A DNA stretch of 64,000 nucleotides from Sphingomonas donggukensis (GTDB lineage Bacteria > Pseudomonadota > Alphaproteobacteria > Sphingomonadales > Sphingomonadaceae), in the NCBI RefSeq assembly GCF_023674425.1, contig NZ_CP098401.1, positions 558,001 to 622,000 of the forward strand. Reading direction: 5' to 3'. Made by a program: the position numbers and the translations under genes. Shown piece by piece: positions 34,288 to 42,160 of this stretch (within the stretch, counting starts at the first letter, position 1; every line of letters begins with the position of its first letter). The notes beneath the pieces were generated by a model. The model searched no databases, was not told where the DNA came from, and worked only from the letters and a program-made list of their open reading frames with translations.

Positions 34288-35775
34288 ATGGACCAAGCAA
34301 CGCGCCGACCGCGCCAGGGATGGGCGGGGCTGTTCAACATCTCGTTCGGATTCTTCGGCATCCAGATCGGCTTCGCGCTCCAGAACGCGAACATGAGCCG
34401 CATCTTCCAGTCGCTGGGGGAGAGCCTCGACAACCTCGCCATCCTGTGGATCGCGGCGCCGCTGACCGGGCTGCTGGTGCAGCCGATCATCGGCCATTAT
34501 TCGGACCGGACCTGGGGCCGGTTCGGGCGGCGGCGGCCGTATTTCTTTGCGGGCGCGGTGCTCGCCGCAGCGGCGCTGATCGGCATGCCGAACGCGGGCG
34601 GATTGCTCGCCGCCGCGCTACTGCTGTGGATGCTCGACGCGTCGCTCAACATCTCGATGGAGCCGTTCCGCGCCTTCGTCGGCGACATGCTCGACAAGGA
34701 CCAGCATACCGCCGGCTATGCGATCCAGACCGCGTTCATCGGCGTCGGCGCGGTGGTGGGATCGGTGACGCCCTATGTCCTCGACCACTTGGGCGTCGCC
34801 AACGTTGCGAGCGGCGGCGGGGTGCCCGATACCGTGCGCTACAGCTTCTATTTCGGCGGCGCGGCGCTGTTCGCGGCGGTGTTGTGGACGGTGCTGACGA
34901 CGCGCGAATATGCGCCTGAGGAAGTCGCGGCGTTCGACGGGCGCGATCCCGCGGTCCACGACGCGCCGCCGGTGCCGCCGGCCTCGACCGGCGCGGGCCT
35001 CGCGTGGATCGGCGCGGGGCTCGCGATCGCCGCCGTCGTCTATGTCGCCGACGTCGAGAAAGAGCTTTACCTGCTGGGTGGGTTGGTCGCGCTATACGGC
35101 GTCGCCCGCATCGCGGCGGGGGTGCTGTATGCGCGCGGACATACCGACACGCTGCTGACCAACATCGTCGGCGATTTCGCGGGGATGCCGGCGATCATGA
35201 AGAAGCTGGCGCTGGTCCAGTTCTTCACCTGGTCGGCGCTGTTCATCATGTGGATCTATACCACGCCGGTCGTCGCCCAATATGCGTTCGGATCGGCCGA
35301 TCCGGCGAGCGCGGCCTACAACGCCGGCGGCAACTGGGTCGGCATCATGTTCGCGACGTACAATGCGGTCGCCGCCATCGCCGCGCTGTTCGTGCTGCAA
35401 CCGCTGGCGCGTCGGATCGGGAAGGTGCGCACGCACGCGCTGTGCCTGGGGATCGGCGCGCTCGGCTACTGCTCGTTCCTGGTGGTGCGCGATCCGTATG
35501 CGTTGCTGGTCAGCGAGATCGCGATCGGCATCGCCTGGGCGTCGATCCTCGCCATGCCCTACGCGATCCTGGCGTCGGCGCTGCCGCAGGCGAAGCTCGG
35601 CATCTACATGGGGCTGTTCAACGTCTTCATCGTCGTGCCGCAGCTGCTGGTCGCGACCGTGATGGGCACGATCGTGCGCCATTTCTTTCCGACCGAGCCG
35701 GTGTGGACAATGGCCTTCGCGGCGGGGGTGATGGGGCTGGCGGCGGTCGCGATGCTGCGGGTTCGGGAGGAGTAG
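34288..35775 (+). CDS. MFS sugar transporter 2 (GPH/SLC45-like)
   Basis: A 495-aa paralogue of the preceding transporter. FGFFGIQIGFALQNANMSRI in TM1 and YSDRTWGRFGRRRPYF between TM2 and TM3 match it closely. It has a longer central loop (about residues 215-245, acidic and Pro-rich) and an extra pair of hydrophobic helices around 235-280. GGGGAGGGATAGG precedes the ATG at 34288. It is likely to transport a related sugar; the tandem pair may split maltose and longer oligosaccharides, or one may serve glucose. This is inference. Confidence 0.9.
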   Translation: MDQATRRPRQGWAGLFNISFGFFGIQIGFALQNANMSRIFQSLGESLDNLAILWIAAPLTGLLVQPIIGHYSDRTWGRFGRRRPYFFAGAVLAAAALIGMPNAGGLLAAALLLWMLDASLNISMEPFRAFVGDMLDKDQHTAGYAIQTAFIGVGAVVGSVTPYVLDHLGVANVASGGGVPDTVRYSFYFGGAALFAAVLWTVLTTREYAPEEVAAFDGRDPAVHDAPPVPPASTGAGLAWIGAGLAIAAVVYVADVEKELYLLGGLVALYGVARIAAGVLYARGHTDTLLTNIVGDFAGMPAIMKKLALVQFFTWSALFIMWIYTTPVVAQYAFGSADPASAAYNAGGNWVGIMFATYNAVAAIAALFVLQPLARRIGKVRTHALCLGIGALGYCSFLVVRDPYALLVSEIAIGIAWASILAMPYAILASALPQAKLGIYMGLFNVFIVVPQLLVATVMGTIVRHFFPTEPVWTMAFAAGVMGLAAVAMLRVREE

Positions 35776-35782
35776 GCAGGGG

Positions 35783-35926
35783 GTTCAGGGAAGGCGCGAA
35801 GGCGCTAAGGTGTCTCGCGTTATGCCAGCGTCTCGCGCCAGCGAGACCTTCTCGCACTGAAGCCCGCTTGCGCGGGGAAGGTCACGCGAGACGCAACACC
35901 TTCGCGCCTTCGCGCCTTCCCCGAAC
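35783..35926. repeat. Large inverted repeat between convergent genes
   Basis: Arms at 35783-35820 and 35884-35926 are complementary with few mismatches (GGAAGGCGCGAAGGCG against CGCCTTCGCGCCTTCC). The inner part also has short palindromic stretches. The 144-bp unit lies between the convergent MFS and antiporter genes. It could fold into one long hairpin and end both transcripts, or be a remnant of a small non-autonomous element. No target-site duplication was recognised. Confidence 0.65.
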
Positions 35927-35936
35927 CATTGCCTCC

Positions 35937-37118
35937 CTAAACCTTCCCCCGCCGCAGCATCGGGGAGACGACGGGAATCGTCAGCATCGTGCTCGCCACC
36001 GCCATCAGCAGCAGCGCGGTGAAGGTCGCACTCGTGATGATGCCCTTGTCGAGCAGGATGTTGGCGAAGATTATCATGATGAGCGCCTTCGTCTGGAGCA
36101 GCCAGCCGATCGCCCACGCTTCGCGCTTCGGCCAGCCGAGGATACGCCCGGCGATGCCGACACCGACCAGCTTGCCGCCGACGCTGGCCACCAGCAGCAG
36201 CGCGGCGGCGCCGAACACGACCAGGCCGCCGCCCTCCCAACTGGTGCGCAGGCCGGTCGAGAGGAAGAACACCGGCATCACCGCGAGCAGGATGTTGCCG
36301 CGGAAGCCGTCCATTTCGCGCTGGTCGAACCATTCGGCATCCAGAATCGCTCCGGACAGGAACGCGCCGACCATGAAGTGCAGGCCGGACCAGTCGGCCC
36401 CGAACCCGCACAGCGCCAGCCAGATCAGCCCGACGTACCAGCGGTCACGCTCGGCCAGCCGCCGCATCAGCTTTCGCACCAGCACGGCGGCGACCGCGAA
36501 GGCGGCGAGGAAGGCGAGCTGGCGACCCATTCGCTCCCAATCGAGCAGGATGACGGCGAGCACGCCCCAGATCGCGATGTCGTCGACACTCGCATAGCGC
36601 AGGATCCGCTGGCCGAGCGGTTCGCGCAGAATCTCGAGCTTCTCCATCAGCAAAATCAGGATCGGCAGCGCGGTGACCGCACACGCCATGCCGATGCCCA
36701 GCACGACCTGCCACCGCGCGCCGTTGACGCCCGCCCAGCCCGGCCATTGCAGCAGGATCATCGCGGCAAGGCTGCCTGCGACCAGCGGCACCGCGAGCGC
36801 GAGGCCCGCCGTCACGCCCGTCTCGCGCCGCCGCGTCCACGCCTGACGCAGATCGAGTTCGATCCCGGCGACCCACACGAACAGCATCACCGCCCACCAC
36901 GCGATGCCGTTCAGCGCGCCGATAACCTGCGGCGTGAACACATAGGCGTAATAGGCGGGAAACGCCGCGCCGAGCACGCCGGGGCCGAGGATGATCCCGC
37001 CGACGATCTGCACCACTACCAGCGGTGCCCAGTAATCGGTACGCCCCAGCCGCCACACCAGATAGGGCGCGGCAAAGATGATGAGGATCGCGATCAGGAA
37101 GATTTCGGCGGTGTTCAT
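35937..37118 (-). CDS. Cation:proton antiporter (CPA2/Kef-type)
   Basis: A 393-aa membrane protein with about twelve helices and no C-terminal RCK domain. DYWAPLVVVQIVGGIILGPGVLG near the N terminus and VAGIELDLRQAW are typical of the Na/H exchanger core (GGIILGP, GxELD). YASVDDIAIWGVLAVI contains an adjacent Asp-Asp in the place of the ion-binding site. It exchanges protons for Na or K across the inner membrane. The gene is a single transcription unit converging on the MFS gene. Cargo and direction are unknown. Confidence 0.87.
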   Translation of the reverse strand: MNTAEIFLIAILIIFAAPYLVWRLGRTDYWAPLVVVQIVGGIILGPGVLGAAFPAYYAYVFTPQVIGALNGIAWWAVMLFVWVAGIELDLRQAWTRRRETGVTAGLALAVPLVAGSLAAMILLQWPGWAGVNGARWQVVLGIGMACAVTALPILILLMEKLEILREPLGQRILRYASVDDIAIWGVLAVILLDWERMGRQLAFLAAFAVAAVLVRKLMRRLAERDRWYVGLIWLALCGFGADWSGLHFMVGAFLSGAILDAEWFDQREMDGFRGNILLAVMPVFFLSTGLRTSWEGGGLVVFGAAALLLVASVGGKLVGVGIAGRILGWPKREAWAIGWLLQTKALIMIIFANILLDKGIITSATFTALLLMAVASTMLTIPVVSPMLRRGKV

Positions 37119-37161
37119 GGGAGGGGACCGTCTTCGTTCCGCCCGCGAAACGCAAGTGTCG

Positions 37162-37623
37162 TCAGCGGTCGATCCGCGTGCGTTTCGTGCCCGTTCCGCG
37201 AACGGTCCAGACGTCGCCGAAATCGGGGTGGGTGAGCGGTGCGGGGCGCGTCCCGCCCAAACCCTCGACGATGTCGGGCACGGTGTTGCTGTGGCCGACG
37301 ATCAGGACGGGCCCGCGCTCGGCGCGGACGGCGGCGAGCAGGTCGGCGGTCCTGGCGGGATCGTAGAGAGTCGGTGTGATCCGTCGCGCGGCAGCAAGCG
37401 GCGCCGCGGTCTGGCGCGTGCGGCGAAAATCGCTGACGTAGATCGCGGTCAGGCGCTTGCCGCGAAACCAGCGCACCAGTTTCCGTGCAGAGGCCTGGCC
37501 GTTCGGCAACAGGTCGGGATCGCGCTGGCCCTCGGGCGTGTCGAGGTGCCGCATGACATAGGTCTGCGCGGTCGCGGGCGCCGCCGTCAGCACCGCGGCG
37601 GCGAGCAGCAGGACGTGTCTCAT
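37162..37623 (-). CDS. Exported histidine phosphatase family protein
   Basis: A 153-aa protein with a signal peptide (residues 1-19, AAPATAQT). TYVMRHLDTPEG is the catalytic RH motif, with Leu where most members have Gly (RHG). A second basic site SDFRRTRQTA and the second His in LIVGHSNTVPD are present. It should be a small periplasmic phosphatase of the phosphoglycerate-mutase-like superfamily. The ATG overlaps the pabB/pabC stop by ATGA. The RHL variation does not remove catalytic residues. Substrate unknown. Confidence 0.85.
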   Translation of the reverse strand: MRHVLLLAAAVLTAAPATAQTYVMRHLDTPEGQRDPDLLPNGQASARKLVRWFRGKRLTAIYVSDFRRTRQTAAPLAAARRITPTLYDPARTADLLAAVRAERGPVLIVGHSNTVPDIVEGLGGTRPAPLTHPDFGDVWTVRGTGTKRTRIDR

Positions 37624-39398
37624 GGCGCAGCTGTGCGGGATAGGCCCGCAGCCTGCAAGCGCGCCGGCATCAGTCCGCGCAGCGAGTTCCCGATCAGGAA
37701 CCCGCCCGCGAGATCGGCGGGTGTCAGTTCGGCCTCGACCGCGCGGCCTTCGTCGATCAGCACCCGGCGCAGCACGCCCGGCAGCAGGCCGCGCCCGAGC
37801 GGCGGGGTGAGCAGGCGACCGTCGCGCTCGACGAAGGCGGTGGTGAAGCTGCCCTCGGTCAGGAAGCCGTCGCGGTCAACGAACACGACTTCGGGTGCGC
37901 CGGCGGCGGTGCGGGCGTCGTCGTAGAAGGCGCGATCGGTGGTCTTGTGGCGCAGGCGGAAGTCGTCGGGCGCGACGGGAAGGGGGGCAAGCGCGACCTC
38001 GACCGGGTTCGGCATCGGCGGCGGCAGCGGCGCGGTCTCGATCGCCGTGGTGCCGTCGCGCGACAGCAGCAGGCGCAGGCGGCAGTCCTCCCCCAGTCCC
38101 GCGACGGCGGCGTCGAGGGCTGCGTCCACGTCGCCCCACGCGAAGCCCAGCGCCTGCGCCGACGCACGCAGGCGGGCGAGGTGCGCCGCGCGGTACCGCA
38201 CGCCGCCGTCCGCACCGCAGAACATCGTCTCGATCAGGTCGAATACGGGCATGTCGCGCGTGACGAAGCCGCCCTTGGCGAGACACTCGGCCCATTCGCC
38301 ATCGGCGCGGCTGTCCGCCACCACCGCCGATCCCAGCCCGACGCTGGCGCGCCCGTCCCGGATCGACAGCGTGCGGATCAGCACGTTGAACGCGGCGTCG
38401 CCGTCCGGCGCCAGCCAGCCCATCGACCCGGTGTAGGCGCCGCGGGCATCGCCTTCGACCTCGGCGATGATGCCCATCGCGCGGATTTTCGGCGCGCCGG
38501 TGATCGATCCGCAGGGGAAGGTCGCGGCGATCACGTCGATTGCGTCGCGCCCCTCGGCGATGCGCGCGGTGACGGTCGAGGTGAGGGTGTGGAGCGTCGG
38601 ATAGGTCTCGACCTCGAACAGCGCGGGCACTGCGACGCTGCCGGCCTCGGCGATGCGCGACAGGTCGTTGCGCAGCAGGTCGACGATCATCAGATTCTCG
38701 GCGCGCTCCTTTGGATCGGCGACCAGCGCGGCGATGCGGTCGCGGTCCTCCACCGCGGTGCGCCCGCGTGGCGCGGTGCCCTTCATCGGGCGCGCGGTCA
38801 GCGCACCGCCTTCGAGCGTGAAGAACAGCTCGGGCGACGTCGAGAGCAGCCACGCGTCCCCGGTGCCGACGATGCCGCCCCAGCCGCCGCTCCCCGCCGT
38901 GCGCAGCCGGGCGTAGAGCGCCGCGGGATGCCCCGCGAACGGCACGTCGGCGCGGAAGCTGAGGTTCGCCTGATAGATGTCGCCCGCGACGATATAGTCG
39001 GCGACGCGGGCGAAGGCGGCGCGATAGGCGTCGGCGTCGATGCGCGGTACCGGTGCGCCGGCATAGGCGCCTGCCGGGTCGGGCAGCCACGCCGCGACCT
39101 CGCCCGGCGACAGCAGCGTGACGCCCTCGAACACGCCGCACCAGACCAGCGGCCCTTCGGGCGCGACCGTTTCGATGCCGGCCAGCCCGGGTTCGAGCGC
39201 GAAGCCGGCTTCATAGGCCATATAGCCCGCGGCGTGCCGCCCCTCGGCCAGCGCCGCGCGCAGGCGGGCGAGCGCCGGTGGCACCGACGCCATGTCGGCG
39301 GCGACGATGATTTCGATGGGCGCGCGGTACAGCCGCGCCGGTCCGCCCGACGGGCGCAGATCGTCGAGCAGGACGAACGGCATGTCGTCGTTCAGCAT
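37620..39398 (-). CDS. pabB: Aminodeoxychorismate synthase / lyase fusion (PabB-PabC)
   Basis: A 592-aa bifunctional folate enzyme. Residues ~1-360 form PabB, which turns chorismate plus ammonia into aminodeoxychorismate: PMKGTAPRGRT carries the catalytic Lys (near 203), GSITGAPKIRAMGII is the chorismate site. Residues ~370-592 form a class IV aminotransferase (PabC), which releases p-aminobenzoate: RHKTTDRAFYDDAR carries the PLP Lys, EVVFVDRDGFLTEGSFTTAF and LPGVLR follow. Fusions of this kind are common in proteobacteria. The glutamine amidotransferase partner PabA is not in the window. The upstream neighbour is tRNA-Thr. Confidence 0.93.
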   Translation of the reverse strand: MLNDDMPFVLLDDLRPSGGPARLYRAPIEIIVAADMASVPPALARLRAALAEGRHAAGYMAYEAGFALEPGLAGIETVAPEGPLVWCGVFEGVTLLSPGEVAAWLPDPAGAYAGAPVPRIDADAYRAAFARVADYIVAGDIYQANLSFRADVPFAGHPAALYARLRTAGSGGWGGIVGTGDAWLLSTSPELFFTLEGGALTARPMKGTAPRGRTAVEDRDRIAALVADPKERAENLMIVDLLRNDLSRIAEAGSVAVPALFEVETYPTLHTLTSTVTARIAEGRDAIDVIAATFPCGSITGAPKIRAMGIIAEVEGDARGAYTGSMGWLAPDGDAAFNVLIRTLSIRDGRASVGLGSAVVADSRADGEWAECLAKGGFVTRDMPVFDLIETMFCGADGGVRYRAAHLARLRASAQALGFAWGDVDAALDAAVAGLGEDCRLRLLLSRDGTTAIETAPLPPPMPNPVEVALAPLPVAPDDFRLRHKTTDRAFYDDARTAAGAPEVVFVDRDGFLTEGSFTTAFVERDGRLLTPPLGRGLLPGVLRRVLIDEGRAVEAELTPADLAGGFLIGNSLRGLMPARLQAAGLSRTAAP

Positions 39399-39429
39399 GG
39401 GACCCTTTGCGGCGCACGCGCGAAGATGG

Positions 39430-39505
39430 TGGTGCCGGCTGCAGGAATCGAACCCGCGACATCCAGTTTACAAAACTGGCGCTCTACCAACTGAGCTAAG
39501 CCGGC
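39430..39505 (-). tRNA. tRNA-Thr (TGT)
   Basis: Minus strand, 76 nt with encoded CCA. GCCGGCT / AGCCGGC acceptor pairing, D arm TTAGCTCAGTTGGTAGAGC, anticodon loop TTTGTAA (anticodon TGT), T arm GGGTTCGATTCC. Confidence 0.97.
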
Positions 39506-39523
39506 ATCCGGCGTCCCCATGCG

Positions 39524-40396
39524 TCAGGTCACGCCGAAGGTCCAGCCCTCGGTCGCCGCAATCGCTGGCGTCAGGGCCGGCGGATGCCAGAGTTCGGCGC
39601 GGTGGGCGTTCGCGCGCAGCCACGCGGCGGTCAGGAGCGCGTCGCTGCTGTGGTCGTCGATTTCGCCGGTTCCGGGCACGGCTTCGCTGCCGAGTACGGC
39701 GAGCGCGGCGTTGAGCGCGGCGATATCGCGCATCTTGCTGCGGCCCTTCGGACGGCCGGCGTCGCGGGCGGCGATGCTGGTGTAGATTTCCACGACCAGC
39801 GATCCGTGGCCGGGATCGGCATCGAACGGCCACACCGGTAGCCGTCCGTCGAGGCGGTGAAGCAGGCGCATGCCGGTCAGGCTCGACTTGCCGACCTGCG
39901 CCGCGCCGACCAGGTTCATGTTGCTGTACGGGCTCATCCCTTGCGCGCGCTGGGCGTGTTCGGTCACGCGCAACCGCCCGCGGCCCGTGCCGAAGCGGTC
40001 GCCGGTGCGCCCGCCGTGGCGGCGGAAATGGCGCGATGCCTCGACGTGATCGACGAAGGATGTGGCGGCGAGGTGCGGGTCTTCGGCGCAGAGGCGATCG
40101 ACCAGCGCCCAGAGTGCCTTGGCGTCGGGCGGGCTGTCGTCCCAGCCGGGGAAGAAGGCTCCGGCATCCCGGAAGGGAAGCGACGGGCCGAGATCGAAAC
40201 CGATCAGGCTGGCGGCGGGAGCGGCCAAGACCCATTCGAGCACGTCGTGACGCGACCAGATGTGTCCGGGGCGGACGAGCGACGGTGCGGCGGTTCCGGG
40301 CGTACACTCCGCCACCGCGATGCCGCGCTGGCGCGCGCCGACCGCGCCCGACCAGTCGATCGCGACGAAGCGGGCGAAACGATCAGGGGCGATCAC
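39524..40396 (-). CDS. RNase H-like DUF429-type protein
   Basis: A 290-aa cytoplasmic protein. FVAIDWSGAVGARQRGIAV at the N terminus is the first strand of an RNase H-like fold as in DUF429 proteins, and LIGFDLGPSLPF could provide another acidic residue. VWPFDADPGHGSLVVEIYTS and SDALLTAAWLRA add a conserved C-terminal pattern (HSSDALLTA with the acidic residue). No activity is known to me for this family. The GTG at 40396 lies inside the end of the MmcQ gene, so both are probably co-transcribed with the serine hydrolase gene. Confidence 0.7.
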   Translation of the reverse strand: MIAPDRFARFVAIDWSGAVGARQRGIAVAECTPGTAAPSLVRPGHIWSRHDVLEWVLAAPAASLIGFDLGPSLPFRDAGAFFPGWDDSPPDAKALWALVDRLCAEDPHLAATSFVDHVEASRHFRRHGGRTGDRFGTGRGRLRVTEHAQRAQGMSPYSNMNLVGAAQVGKSSLTGMRLLHRLDGRLPVWPFDADPGHGSLVVEIYTSIAARDAGRPKGRSKMRDIAALNAALAVLGSEAVPGTGEIDDHSSDALLTAAWLRANAHRAELWHPPALTPAIAATEGWTFGVT

Positions 40397-40724
40397 CGAA
40401 CCTCGCGCGCTGCGGTTTCTTCGCGCGGTCCCACCACGCCCGGGCGATGACGCTGCGGACCCGATCGGGGTCGTCGGAGCCGTAGCGGACAAGCAGGCCC
40501 GGCCAGTTCCTGTAATGATCGGTCTGCCAGAAAGTGTCGGGATCGGTCTCGATCAGCACCGCTTTCTCCTCGTGCTGGCTCATCACGTGGAAGCTGCCGG
40601 GCTCGCGACCCTGCGACACGAACGCCTTGCCGTTCACCTTCGGACAGGGCGTGCCGTAGAAGTTCTCCATCGCCACGTCGGGCAAGGCGCAGGCGAAGGC
40701 GACGACTTCGGCCCAGTCCTTCAC
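40383..40724 (-). CDS. MmcQ/YjbR family protein
   Basis: A 113-aa protein of the MmcQ/YjbR family, small DNA-binding-like proteins with a cyaY-like fold. VKDWAEVVAFACALPDVAME, YGTPCPKVNGKAFV and PDTFWQTDHYRNWPGLLVRY are the family landmarks (F-x-T-D-H-Y-x-x-x-P). The GTG start overlaps the serine hydrolase stop as GTGA. The C terminus overlaps the next gene by 14 bp. Function is not established for the family. Confidence 0.88.
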   Translation of the reverse strand: MKDWAEVVAFACALPDVAMENFYGTPCPKVNGKAFVSQGREPGSFHVMSQHEEKAVLIETDPDTFWQTDHYRNWPGLLVRYGSDDPDRVRSVIARAWWDRAKKPQRARFGDRP

Positions 40725-42145
40725 CGGATCGCCGCCGCGACGTCGGCGGCGAATTTCGCGATGTCGAAGCGCGCGGGGCCGGGGTCTTCGCCGCGGCGGA
40801 CCACGACCAGCCGCCGGGATGGGATGACCATGATGTACTGGCCGCGGTTGCCCTGCGCGGCGTAGCTGCCCGCGGGCAAGCCCTGCGCCGGGCCGAACAG
40901 CCACATCGTTGCGCCATAGCCGGGGCCGGACGCCGGCTGCGGTCCGCTGGGGCGGGTCATGTACTGCATCCAGCCCGCCGGCAGGATGCGCCGGCCCTGC
41001 CAGACGCCGTCCTGCAACCAGAACTGCCCCAGCCGGGCGAAATCGCGCGCGGTGCTCCAGACCTGGCTGGAGATGACGAAATTGCCGCCCCAGTCACGCT
41101 CCGCGACGGTGTGGGTCATGCCGAGCGGCGCGAACAGCGCACTGGTCGGGAAGTCGCCGAAGCCGGCGCCCATTACCCGTCCGAGCGACAGCATAGCCAG
41201 CAATATGTCGTTGTTGGCATAGCGGAAGCGCGTGCCCACCGGCGCCTCCAGCGGCCAGCCCGGCGCCTGCTCGGCCACCGTCGTGCCGCCGAAATAGATC
41301 GCGTCGGTGCGGTTGCCGGCGGTGTCGCTGTGCAGCCCGCTGGCCATGCGCAGCGCGTGATCGTAGGTGATGCCCGCGCGAGGGTCGCCCTCGCCGCTCC
41401 AGAGTGCAAGCGGGGTTTTGGTGCCGATGTTCTTTTGCGCGAGACCGGTGCCCATGAGGCTGCCGGTGATGCTCTTGGCGACCGACCATGTGCGATTGGC
41501 GACGAACGGGCCGAAGCCCGACCGGTAGCGTTCGGCGACGATGCGGCCATCCTGCACCACGACGACGCCGACCGTCTCGGAATCCTTGCCGTAGGTCGCG
41601 CGGTCGAAGGCGGCGGCGACGGTGCGATCGAGCGCCGGAGCGGGACGCGGGGCGATGCCGCGGTCGCCCATCGGCCACGGACGCGGATCGGAGGCAGGCG
41701 CGGGTGGCGCGACTGGGCGGGCGCGCGCGGACGCCGGCGCGCCGATGGGCAATGTCGTGCAGCCCCGGCCTCGCGCCCATTCCGCGCGCCGCGGCGGCAG
41801 TTTTGGGTCGAATGCGACCGTGACGCTGGCGGTGCGCCGATCTACGCTTGCCGCCAGTGTCGGGACGATTGCGTCATATTCGGGGTAGATGCCGCGCAGT
41901 TCGTCGCGGTCGATGTCGGCGGGCGTGCGACCGGCGTTGAAGATCGCCGAGCAATAGGTCGCCGCCTTGTACCCCGCAGCGACGGCGCGCTGATAGGGGG
42001 AGGGGGTGGCAGGAGCGACCTGCTGTGCGGTGAGCCGGGCGGAGACAGCGATGGCAGCCGCCGCCAGCCAGCGCGAATGTTGACAAAGTTGACGGCCGAA
42101 ACGGGGGTCTATCATCGCAGTACAAGAGCAGACGAAATCCAACAT
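40721..42145 (-). CDS. Serine hydrolase of the class C beta-lactamase fold
   Basis: A 474-aa exported protein. After an N-terminal hydrophobic stretch (residues 27-40) lies a ~140-residue domain of its own (AVAAGYKAATYCSAIFNAGR and a Pro/Ala-rich linker), then a beta-lactamase/transpeptidase domain from about 175. Ser221 and Lys224 in SVAKS are the nucleophile and base, and YAN in FRYANNDI is the Y-x-N motif. Such proteins are esterases or amidases more often than true beta-lactamases; resistance cannot be claimed. The start may be Met11. It is the first gene of a three-gene overlapping set. Confidence 0.86.
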   Translation of the reverse strand: MLDFVCSCTAMIDPRFGRQLCQHSRWLAAAAIAVSARLTAQQVAPATPSPYQRAVAAGYKAATYCSAIFNAGRTPADIDRDELRGIYPEYDAIVPTLAASVDRRTASVTVAFDPKLPPRRAEWARGRGCTTLPIGAPASARARPVAPPAPASDPRPWPMGDRGIAPRPAPALDRTVAAAFDRATYGKDSETVGVVVVQDGRIVAERYRSGFGPFVANRTWSVAKSITGSLMGTGLAQKNIGTKTPLALWSGEGDPRAGITYDHALRMASGLHSDTAGNRTDAIYFGGTTVAEQAPGWPLEAPVGTRFRYANNDILLAMLSLGRVMGAGFGDFPTSALFAPLGMTHTVAERDWGGNFVISSQVWSTARDFARLGQFWLQDGVWQGRRILPAGWMQYMTRPSGPQPASGPGYGATMWLFGPAQGLPAGSYAAQGNRGQYIMVIPSRRLVVVRRGEDPGPARFDIAKFAADVAAAIR

Positions 42146-42160
42146 TGAAAGCCCGCCCGG

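Noticed and set aside
35783..35926. Insertion sequence
   Set aside because: Only 144 bp with no transposase and no recognised target duplication; kept as a repeat.
40721..42145. Beta-lactamase resistance gene
   Set aside because: Only the fold and the SxxK/YxN residues are seen; most such proteins are esterases, so no resistance is claimed.
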